This document shows positions 1-6,090 of a stretch of DNA of 6,771 bases, in pieces. The DNA comes from Gemmatimonadota bacterium (GTDB taxonomy: Bacteria > Gemmatimonadota > Gemmatimonadetes > Gemmatimonadales > GWC2-71-9), in NCBI GenBank assembly GCA_003220985.1, contig QHTY01000128.1, positions 477-7,247 on the forward strand. The letters are read 5' to 3'. The position numbers and the translations under genes are program-made. A model generated the notes under the pieces. The model was given only the letters and a program-made list of their open reading frames with translations. It searched no databases and had not been told where the DNA came from. Positions within the stretch are counted from its first letter, which is position 1, and the number at the start of each line of letters is the position of its first letter.

Positions 1-1083
1 GCCGCCGTGTCCAAGACTTCCGGCGGCAAGCGCAGCATTGTGTGGCGCGAAGTGTTGGCAGGTGAAAAGTCGTTCAATCAGAACGGCAGCTGGCTGCCCG
101 AGGAGACGCTCGACATCATCCGGGAGCATCGGGTCGCCATCAAGGGTCCGCTGACGACACCCGTCGGCGGCGGGATCCGCTCCCTGAACGTCGCGCTGCG
201 CCAGATCCTGGACCTCTACGCCTGCATTCGCCCCGTTCGCTACTTCGAGGGCGTGCCGTCACCGATGAAGGAACCCGGCAAGCTCAACATCATCATCTTC
301 CGCGAGAACATCGAAGACGTCTACGCAGGCATCGAGTACAAGGCGCACAGTCCCGAAGCAGACGCGGTGATTGAATTCCTCGGCCGGCGCTTCGGCGCCA
401 AGATTCGCGAGGGCAGCGCCATCGGCGTCAAGCCGATGTCCAAGTTCGGATCACAGCGGCTGGTCTCGAAGGCGATCCAGCACGCCATCAGACGCGGGCT
501 GCCGTCGGTCACGCTGGTGCACAAAGGCAACATCATGAAGTTCACCGAGGGCGCGTTCCGCGATTGGGGGTACGAAATCGCGAAGGAACGCTTCGGCGAG
601 CACACCGTGACAGAAGCCGACGGCGGGAAGCGCAAGGAGGACGCCGGCAAGATCATGATCAAGGACCGCATCGCCGACTCGATGTTCCAGCAGCTGCTGC
701 TGCGGCCCGACGAGTACTCGGTGATCGCCTCGCCCAATCTCAACGGCGACTATCTCTCCGATGCCACGGCGGCGCAGGTCGGCGGGCTGGGGCTCGCTCC
801 CGGGGGCAATGTGGGCGACGGCTATGCGGTGTTCGAAGCGACCCACGGTACGGCGCCCAAATACGCGGGGCAGGACAAGATCAACCCGAGCAGCGTGGTC
901 CTGTCCGGGGTGATGATGTTCGAAGAGCTCGGCTGGGACGACGTGGCGAGCGCGATCGTGCGCGGCCTCGAAGGCGCGATCGCGTCCAAGCGCGTGACCT
1001 ACGACCTCGCACGCCAAATGCCCGGTGCCACGGAAGTCTCGACCTCGGCGTTCGCCGACGCGATCATCGCGCACCTCGCATGA
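1..1083 (+). CDS. icd: NADP-dependent isocitrate dehydrogenase, 5' partial
   Basis: Oxidatively decarboxylates isocitrate to 2-oxoglutarate with NADP+ in the cytosolic TCA cycle. The sequence follows E. coli Icd closely from about E. coli residue 53 to the end, so the first 50 or so residues lie outside the window. The GTG at 7 is not the real start: the two alanine codons before it continue the match. Numbering from that GTG, the substrate loop GGGIRSLN carries Ser59 (equivalent of the AceK-phosphorylated Ser113). Tyr106 and Lys173 match catalytic Tyr160 and Lys230, and Asp224, Asp248 and Asp252 match the metal-binding aspartates. NADP-type cofactor residues are kept: Lys285-Tyr286 in THGTAPKYAG, and Tyr332 and Arg336 in VTYDLAR. 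Val351 of E. coli is Ile here. The stop overlaps the pepA start by four bases. Family and cofactor calls are secure. Confidence 0.96.
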   Translation, partial: AAVSKTSGGKRSIVWREVLAGEKSFNQNGSWLPEETLDIIREHRVAIKGPLTTPVGGGIRSLNVALRQILDLYACIRPVRYFEGVPSPMKEPGKLNIIIFRENIEDVYAGIEYKAHSPEADAVIEFLGRRFGAKIREGSAIGVKPMSKFGSQRLVSKAIQHAIRRGLPSVTLVHKGNIMKFTEGAFRDWGYEIAKERFGEHTVTEADGGKRKEDAGKIMIKDRIADSMFQQLLLRPDEYSVIASPNLNGDYLSDATAAQVGGLGLAPGGNVGDGYAVFEATHGTAPKYAGQDKINPSSVVLSGVMMFEELGWDDVASAIVRGLEGAIASKRVTYDLARQMPGATEVSTSAFADAIIAHLA

Positions 1084-2540
1084 AGACTCTTGTCTTGAAT
1101 AAGCCGCTCGCGAGTGTCGAGACGCCGCTGCTGGCGGTGCTCGTGGCCCAAGGATCGGTACCGAAAATCGAAGAGAACCTTCAGCGCGCCATCGCGTCGG
1201 GGGACTACAAAGGCAAGAAAGACGAGACCCTGCTCGTCTATGGCAGCGGCACGGCGGAGCGCGTGCTGCTCGTTGGCGTGGGGAAGGTCAGCGAGATCAC
1301 TCGCACCTCGATCCGCCGCGCCGCCGCGATCGCCGCCAAGCGCGCCCGCAGCCTCGGGACCAAGACCCTTGCGCTCGCAATCGCAAAAGAGGCGCGTGGC
1401 AGTCTCGGGGCCGCGGAGCTGGCGCAGGTCGCGATCGAGGGGACAGCCCAGGGCGGCTGGCAGTTCACTGAGCTGAAGAAACAGCCTGAGGATCCCAAGC
1501 CGGAGCTCGAATCGGTCGAGCTCATCGTGGATGCGGGGGACAAGGACGAAGCCGAGGCGGGTCGCCGCATCGGCGACGCGATTGCGGCGGGGTACCTGCT
1601 GACCCGCAACTTGCAGATGCAGCCGGGGAATGTCTGCACGCCGAGGTACCTGGCGGAGCAGGCCAAGAAGCTCGCCGAGCAGCACCAGTTCGGCGTCACG
1701 ATTCTCGACCTCGCGCAGATTAAGAAGGAAGGGATGGGCGCGCTCCTGGCGGTCGCGCAGGGCAGTGCCGAGGAACCGCGCTTCATCGTCCTGGAATACA
1801 GCGGCGGCACGGGCGCCCCGATCGCCTTGATTGGCAAGGGCGTGACGTTCGACTCCGGCGGGATTTCGATCAAGCCGGCGCTGAATATGGAAGACATGAA
1901 GTTCGACAAGTCCGGCGCCACCGCGGTGCTCGGTACGTTCGAAGTCCTCGGACGGCTCAAGCCCAAGATCAATGTCGTCGGCTTGATTCCGGCGACCGAA
2001 AACCTCCCCTCGGGGACCGCGATCAAGCCGGGCGACGTCGTGAAGAGCCACCTCGGCAAGACGATCGAAATCATCAACACCGACGCGGAAGGCCGGCTCA
2101 TTCTGTGCGACGCGCTCTCCTACGCGCGGCGCTTCAAGCCCGCTGCGGCGATCGATGCCGCCACACTCACGGGCGCCGTCGTGATCGCGCTCGGCCATCA
2201 CGCGATCGGGATGCTGGGCAACGACGAAGTGCTGCTCGCCGAGGTGCGTGATGCCGGGGAGCGGGCGGGGGAGCGCTGCTGGCCGTTACCGCTGTGGGAC
2301 GACTATCGCGAGCTGCTGAAATCCGACGTTGCCGACATCAAAAACTCCGGCGGTCGCGCCGCCGGCACGATCGCCGGCGCGTGGTTCCTGCGCGAGTTCG
2401 TGGACAGCTTCCCGTGGGTGCACCTGGATATCGCGGGGACCGCGTACCTCGAAGGGGAGGGCGTGAGTCATGCGAAGGGCCCCACGGCGATCGGTGTCCG
2501 CCTATTCACCGAGTTTCTGCTCAAACGCGCCGGCGCCTGA
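1080..2540 (+). CDS. pepA: Leucyl aminopeptidase (cytosol aminopeptidase, family M17)
   Basis: Two-metal aminopeptidase releasing N-terminal residues from peptides in the cytosol, normally a hexamer. It has 486 residues against about 500 for E. coli PepA. A macro-like N-terminal domain covers about 1-150, and the catalytic domain follows from about 165. Metal ligands are visible: Lys253 and Asp258 in GKGVTFDSGG, Asp276 in MKFDKSGA, and Asp335 and Glu337 in the signature NTDAEGRL (333-340). Catalytic Lys265 (ISIKP) and Arg339 are also present, as are the conserved DAATLTGA and NSGGRAAG stretches. The ATG at 1080 was chosen because it gives a normal family N-terminus and overlaps the icd stop as ATGA. 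No clear Shine-Dalgarno precedes it, so translational coupling to icd is likely (inference). An upstream extension of the open frame lies inside icd and looks like icd read out of frame. Confidence 0.96.
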   Translation: MKTLVLNKPLASVETPLLAVLVAQGSVPKIEENLQRAIASGDYKGKKDETLLVYGSGTAERVLLVGVGKVSEITRTSIRRAAAIAAKRARSLGTKTLALAIAKEARGSLGAAELAQVAIEGTAQGGWQFTELKKQPEDPKPELESVELIVDAGDKDEAEAGRRIGDAIAAGYLLTRNLQMQPGNVCTPRYLAEQAKKLAEQHQFGVTILDLAQIKKEGMGALLAVAQGSAEEPRFIVLEYSGGTGAPIALIGKGVTFDSGGISIKPALNMEDMKFDKSGATAVLGTFEVLGRLKPKINVVGLIPATENLPSGTAIKPGDVVKSHLGKTIEIINTDAEGRLILCDALSYARRFKPAAAIDAATLTGAVVIALGHHAIGMLGNDEVLLAEVRDAGERAGERCWPLPLWDDYRELLKSDVADIKNSGGRAAGTIAGAWFLREFVDSFPWVHLDIAGTAYLEGEGVSHAKGPTAIGVRLFTEFLLKRAGA

Positions 2541-4298
2541 TTCGCGCGGGGTGCGTTTGCCTCGCGCTCCTGCCTGGCGTGCTTCGAGCCCAGGCTGACA
2601 CAACCGCACGTCGTACCACGACGGCACGCGACACGACGGCCCGCGATACGACGGCGCGAGACACGAGCGCCGCGCTACTGCCGGTCTTCGGCCCCGCCAT
2701 CGCCTCGGGCCCGCTCCCGAAACACACGCGTTACACGTTTACGAGCGACTCGCTGCTTTTGTCCGGCGCGCGGACGCTCAGCGACTTGCTCATCCACATC
2801 CCGGGCGTCTACATCGCGCGTGGCGGGTGGTATGGCCAGGCGGAGATCGCGTTGTATGGCGGTCGCGGCCCAGCATCGCTCGAGGTCTACTGGGACGGCG
2901 TCCCGATGGCACCGCTCGGGCGCGACTCGATCTACCTCGATCCCGCCCGGATTCCGCTCGGCCCGGTGGAGCGCGTGGACATTATCGTGCTCCCCGCCGT
3001 GCTCCAGGTCTACCTCGTCACGGCGCAATACCGCTCGACCTCACCGCGCACACAGATCGGCATCGTCACGGGACAGCAGGATATCGCCGACTACCGCGCG
3101 GGCTATGCCACGCGCATGCGCTCGGGGCTCGGCGTCACGTTTCTCGCCGACTGGGCCAGCATCGGCTCAGGCCCCGTCTCCAACACGACGAGGGACGAGC
3201 GATATCTGGGTCAAGGCCGACTACATCCCCCCAGACGGTCGGGTCGGCGCATCGTTCCAGGTCTCGAGCTCGAGCTGGCACCGCGCGAGCGGCAGCAACG
3301 TGGAAGGTTGGCGCCAGGATCGTCGCGATCGCCTGCTCAGCCTCTTCGCGGCACAGCGCAACGACGGCCTGGGATGGCGCGTCACCGCAACGCTCGGCAC
3401 CGGTGGGATCAGTCACGACACCTTGGTCGCGCCGCGCAATGTCTCCGGTGCCGGCATCGAAGTCAGCCAGACGTGGCGCAACGCGGCGCTAGCGGCCACG
3501 GCGCGGTTCGGCGCGGCCGGGCTGCCGCAACAGTACGAGGCCCGCGCGGGTTGGATGCCGATACATCCGTTGACGCTTGCTGGGACCGTCCGACAGACCA
3601 TGTATGCGGGCGAGCGGACCGGCGTCCGCGCTTTCGCAACCGCAGGGCTCACGCTGCCACTCGGGGTGTCCGCGCGCGCCGAGGTCGTCTCGCAACACGA
3701 GGCACAGGCGCTGCTGGTCACGACCGATCGACTCCAGCGGACCGTCGACGTCGCCGGCTGGATTGGTTTCGAGAATCGTCTGCTCACAATCGAGGTGGGC
3801 CGCGGCCGGCGGGACCCGTTCGCGCCACTCGGGTTCGCGGTGGGCATCAGCAAAGTGGACTCGCTGAATTCGACGCCGCGCACGGAGTTCGTGGCCGTGC
3901 ACGGGTCGCTCCGCATCGCGCCGGGATTCCGGCTGTCGGGCTGGTACTTCGATCCCGTCGTCGGTGGTGGCGACTTCGAGCCGCCGCGACATGGCCTGCT
4001 GTCGCTGAATTTCTACTCGAAGTTCTGGCGCGTCTTCAAGAGCGGCATCTTCGCGCTGCGCGGCGAGGTCGCGATGGAATCGTGGAGCCGCGCGACCCTG
4101 GGTGGACTCCAGGCCGGCGCGCAGCGGGCGATGACGGGATCGAGCTTCGCCAACACGAACCTCGAGATGCAGCTCGCCAGCGTGACGATCTTCTGGAGCG
4201 TCTCCAACATCAACATTATGCGGTCGAGCTACGTGACAGGGCTGGGCTATCCCAAGGGCGTGCAGCAGTACGGCGCCCGGTGGTTCTTCACTAACTAG
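2537..4298 (+). CDS. Short TonB-dependent-receptor-like outer-membrane protein with plug domain; reading frame broken by +1 shift
   Basis: Predicted outer-membrane beta-barrel protein; substrate unknown. Coding runs in one frame from 2537 to about 3193, then in the frame one base later to TAG at 4296-4298. Joined, this gives about 586 residues, near BtuB size. A CTG at 2537 overlapping the pepA stop starts a good signal peptide (hydrophobic core CLALLPGVL, cleavage after AQA, residue 20). Next comes a DTTAR-repeat linker (about 21-46). A plug-like domain follows (about 60-165), with TLSDLLIHIPGVYIARGG from residue 80, VYWDGVPM at 117-124 and GPVERVDI after it. The C-terminal part has alternating amphipathic strands and ends ARWFFTN, a barrel-type aromatic terminus. 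The plug lacks the usual RGP-LYG-GGVINI segment and no TonB box is obvious, so TonB dependence is uncertain. There is no ATG, GTG or TTG near the signal peptide; a GTG at 2414 would add a long out-of-character leader. Whether the shift is real or a sequence error is open. Confidence 0.72.
2597..2671 (+). repeat. Degenerate 15-base tandem repeat encoding a (DTTAR)n linker
   Basis: About five back-to-back units encode DTTAR, RTTTAR, DTTAR, DTTAR and DTSA, directly after the predicted signal-peptide cleavage site. The underlying units resemble gacacgacggcccgc, and one unit carries an extra codon. Copies differ at synonymous positions (gac/gat, gcc/gcg/gca, cgc/cga/cgt), so the protein repeat is better preserved than the DNA repeat. 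Likely a flexible, charged, Thr-rich periplasmic spacer before the plug domain. Confidence 0.8.
3191..3197 (+). other. Frameshift point in the outer-membrane receptor gene
   Basis: Before this point the frame starting codons at 2537, 2540 and so on gives sensible protein (FLADWASIGSGPVSNTT). After it the frame shifted by one base gives sensible protein (TSDIWVKADYIPPDGRVG). Removing one G from the GGG run at 3192-3194 joins them as SNTTRTSDIWVK. The unshifted frame stays open to 4294 but reads as arginine- and proline-rich nonsense, as expected for an off-frame in GC-rich DNA. No classical slippery heptamer is visible, which favours a mutation or a homopolymer sequencing error over programmed frameshifting. 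Confidence 0.85.
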
Positions 4299-4315
4299 CG
4301 CGCCCGGCTACATTT

Positions 4316-4319
4316 AAGG
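4316..4319 (+). promoter_or_regulatory. Weak ribosome binding site for yicC
   Basis: AAGG in the 25-base gap after the receptor gene, four bases before GTG 4324. It is weak, but it favours GTG 4324 together with the family-typical N-terminus. Confidence 0.4.
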
Positions 4320-4323
4320 CCCT

Positions 4324-5208
4324 GTGCCACGCAGTATGACAGGCTTCGGCTCGGCCGAAGATCGGGTACTGAGCGGACGGCTGCGCGTCGAGATCCGCAC
4401 GGTCAACCACCGCTATTTCAACCCGCAACTGAAGCTCCCGGCGGATCTGGCCGGCGTCGAGATCGAGATGCGCGAGCGGCTGCGGCAGCTGCTCGAGCGC
4501 GGGCACGTGGCCGTGACTGCCCGGTGGGTCGGGGGACCCGGCGGGAACCTGGAACGCTCAGTGACGGTCGACCTGGCGCGCGCCAAGCAGGTCCTGGCGG
4601 CCGCGCAGGAGCTCAAGAAGAAGTTGAAGCTGAAAGGCACCGTGGACCTGGCCTTCGTCGCGCGGCACCCCGACGTATTGACCGCCGCGAACGGGACGAG
4701 CGAGCAGCCGGTCACGTGGGCGGATGTGCAGGGGATCGTCGAGCGAGCCGCGCGCGACGTCGTGGCGATGCGCGAGCGTGAAGGGCAAACGCTGGCGACC
4801 GAGTTGAATGCGCGGCTCGACGCGCTCGAGGCGGCGGCGCAGACGATCGAAGCACAGGCGCCGGCGCGGCTCAAGGCGGAGCACGAGCGGCTCAAGCAGG
4901 CCGTGGCGGAGCTGACGGCGCGGACCAATATCGACGAGCAGCGTCTGGCGCTCGAGATCGCGCTCCTGGCGGACCGCGTGGACATCACGGAGGAGCTGGT
5001 GCGGTTCCGCGCGCACGTGGCGGCGGCCCGCGCGGCGCTCAAGTCGGACCAGGCGGTCGGAAAGCAGCTCGGGTTCCTCGCGCAGGAGCTGCTGCGCGAG
5101 GTCAACACGATGGGCTCCAAAGCGAATGACGCGCGGATCACGCAGACGGTGATCGCGATGAAGGGGGACCTCGAGAAGTTTCGGGAGCAATTGGAGAACT
5201 TGGAGTGA
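4324..5208 (+). CDS. yicC: YicC/YloC-family endoribonuclease
   Basis: Member of the YicC/YloC family, whose E. coli and B. subtilis members have been described as endoribonucleases acting in RNA turnover in the cytosol. It has 294 residues, close to the 287 of E. coli YicC. The N-terminal YicC domain opens with RSMTGFGSAE and TVNHRYFNPQLKLP (27-40), REGQTLATELN lies at 152-162, and a charged helical region spans about 163-200. The C-terminal DUF1732 part holds LADRVDITEELVRFRAH (215-231), GKQLGFLAQELLREVNTMGSKANDA (246-270) and a final EKFREQLENLE. The GTG at 4324 was chosen because the family normally begins M-x-R-S-M-T; ATG at 4336 is the alternative. A weak AAGG precedes it. It follows the receptor gene by 25 bases, and its stop overlaps the gmk start. 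The yicC-gmk-rpoZ-coaBC order is widespread in bacteria. Confidence 0.95.
   Translation: MPRSMTGFGSAEDRVLSGRLRVEIRTVNHRYFNPQLKLPADLAGVEIEMRERLRQLLERGHVAVTARWVGGPGGNLERSVTVDLARAKQVLAAAQELKKKLKLKGTVDLAFVARHPDVLTAANGTSEQPVTWADVQGIVERAARDVVAMREREGQTLATELNARLDALEAAAQTIEAQAPARLKAEHERLKQAVAELTARTNIDEQRLALEIALLADRVDITEELVRFRAHVAAARAALKSDQAVGKQLGFLAQELLREVNTMGSKANDARITQTVIAMKGDLEKFREQLENLE
5193..5196 (+). promoter_or_regulatory. Ribosome binding site for gmk
   Basis: GGAG lies eight bases before the GTG at 5205, inside the last codons of yicC. It supports the GTG start that overlaps the yicC stop codon, since no ATG lies near the conserved N-terminus. Confidence 0.6.
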
Positions 5209-5846
5209 CCTCCGTCCCGCGCATCGTCGTCCTGTCCGCGCCATCGGGTGGCGGCAAGACGACGATCGCGAAGGCGCTGCGGGAGCGATACCCCGGTCAG
5301 TTCGGGTTTTCAGTGTCGGCGACGACGCGCAAGCCGCGTGCGGGGGAAAGAGACGGCGTCGATTACCGGTTTTGGAAGCCGACGCAATTCCGCGACGGCG
5401 TGAATCAGGGCCAGTTCTTGGAGCATGCGCAGTACGGCGGTGAGTTATATGGGACGTTGCGGAGCGACGTCGAGAAGATTCTCGAATCCGGACGTCACGT
5501 CCTGCTCGACATCGAAGTGAACGGCGCCGCGCAGGTGCGGAAGCTGGACCAGAACGCGCTCACAGTCTTCATTCTCCCGAGCGACCCGCGGGTGCTGGTG
5601 CAGCGCCTGGTGGGGCGGGGGAGCGAGTCGCGAGAGGAGATCAGGCAGCGGCTGGAGCGAGCGATCGAAGAGATCAGCGAAGCCACCCTGTTTCACCGCT
5701 GGATCCGGAACGATGGTCTGGACCAGGCGGTGCAGGCGGTGCTGAAGGCGAGTGATCAGCCTGTTAGATTTGTACGAGATCCCAAGGACCTGCCGTGGAT
5801 GAAGCAGTACCTGGTGGATCTCGAAAACGAGCGGCACCGACTCTGA
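5205..5846 (+). CDS. gmk: Guanylate kinase
   Basis: Phosphorylates GMP to GDP with ATP in the cytosol, feeding GTP, dGTP and (p)ppGpp pools. It has 213 residues against 207 in E. coli. The P-loop APSGGGKTT lies at 12-20 (the family more often has GAGKSS). The GMP-binding region SVSATTRKPRAGERDGVDY (36-54) holds Ser38, Arg42, Arg45 and Tyr54. FLEHAQYGGELYGT (71-84) supplies Glu73 and Tyr82, LLDIEVNGA (100-108) supplies Asp102, and the lid is GRGSESREEIRQRL (137-150). The GTG at 5205 overlaps the yicC stop as GTGA; a GGAG at 5193-5196 is well spaced, and the resulting N-terminus (VTSVPRIVVLSAPSG) is normal for the family. All key residues are intact. Confidence 0.97.
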   Translation: MTSVPRIVVLSAPSGGGKTTIAKALRERYPGQFGFSVSATTRKPRAGERDGVDYRFWKPTQFRDGVNQGQFLEHAQYGGELYGTLRSDVEKILESGRHVLLDIEVNGAAQVRKLDQNALTVFILPSDPRVLVQRLVGRGSESREEIRQRLERAIEEISEATLFHRWIRNDGLDQAVQAVLKASDQPVRFVRDPKDLPWMKQYLVDLENERHRL

Positions 5847-5862
5847 GACGAACAGTCATACG

Positions 5863-5870
5863 AAAGGTGA
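5863..5870 (+). promoter_or_regulatory. Ribosome binding site for rpoZ
   Basis: AAAGGTGA in the 28-base gmk-rpoZ gap, four bases before ATG 5875, matches the anti-Shine-Dalgarno complement AGGTGA. It is among the strongest sites in the window and fixes the rpoZ start. Confidence 0.7.
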
Positions 5871-5874
5871 AGCA

Positions 5875-6090
5875 ATGCGGATCGTGACACCGGCAGAAGT
5901 CGCAGGACAGACGCAGAACAAGTACCTCGGCGTCCTCGTGGCGGCCAAGTTTGCGCGCTTCGTCAATGATTTCCCGCGCGACCGGTCCGTCGACTGGGAG
6001 GAGAAGCTCACCACGCGGGCGTTCGACGAGCTCGTCCGCGGCGGCCTCAAGTACCGCCTCGTGCGGCGGCGGCGGCAGCAGGAAGGTTGA
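5875..6090 (+). CDS. rpoZ: DNA-directed RNA polymerase omega subunit
   Basis: Small subunit that wraps the beta' subunit C-terminal region, aids RNA polymerase assembly and, in some bacteria, contributes to a ppGpp site. It has 71 residues, short like the Gram-positive proteins (E. coli has 91). The family core is visible: VTPAEVAGQTQNKYLGVLVAAKFAR (4-28, with the N-K-Y and VAAK-AR pattern) and KLTTRAFDELVRGG (44-57), matching the usual K-T-x-A-x-x-E-x-x-x-G block. A strongly basic tail (VRRRRQQEG) follows. It begins at ATG 5875 behind a good AGGTGA site. Sequence identity to model omegas is modest, so position between gmk and coaBC adds weight to the call. Confidence 0.92.
   Translation: MRIVTPAEVAGQTQNKYLGVLVAAKFARFVNDFPRDRSVDWEEKLTTRAFDELVRGGLKYRLVRRRRQQEG
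6080..6086 (+). promoter_or_regulatory. Ribosome binding site for coaBC
   Basis: AGGAAGG inside the last rpoZ codons, three bases before ATG 6090. The TGATG junction plus this site indicates that coaBC is translated by coupling to, or reinitiation after, rpoZ. Confidence 0.65.

Noticed and set aside
564..1079. In-frame upstream extension of pepA inside icd
   Set aside because: The 172 extra codons are icd read in another frame, Arg/Gly-rich and unlike any M17 N-terminus. The ATG at 1080 gives the expected length.
1503..1523. Perfect 8-bp inverted repeat GAGCTCGA/TCGAGCTC with five-base loop
   Set aside because: It lies mid-pepA, encodes ELESVEL, has no following T-run, and half of it is the self-complementary GAGCTC, so chance plus codon bias explains it.
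999..2201. 400-codon open frame on the minus strand opposite pepA
   Set aside because: It lies fully antisense to a gene with intact M17 motifs. Long antisense frames are common in GC-rich DNA, and its translation is Arg/Asp-rich without any recognisable domain.
2347..2365. Perfect 7-bp inverted repeat CCGGCGG/CCGCCGG with five-base loop
   Set aside because: It falls in the conserved pepA motif NSGGRAAG, is entirely G/C, and has no T-tract; not a credible terminator.
3195..4294. Continuation of the receptor's first frame past the shift, ending four bases before the true stop
   Set aside because: The protein becomes Arg/Pro-rich nonsense while the neighbouring frame gives barrel-like strands and a normal aromatic C-terminus. 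The frame is open only because of base composition, so this is not an overlapping gene.
4284..4314. Possible promoter ahead of yicC (TTCTTC ... TACATT)
   Set aside because: Only a partial -10 match, with a poor -35 overlapping receptor codons. It would imply an almost leaderless yicC mRNA. Too weak to list.
6062..6081. CGG/CAG triplet run at the end of rpoZ
   Set aside because: Very short (four CGG, two CAG), encodes the basic tail RRRRQQ, and is unremarkable in DNA this GC-rich.
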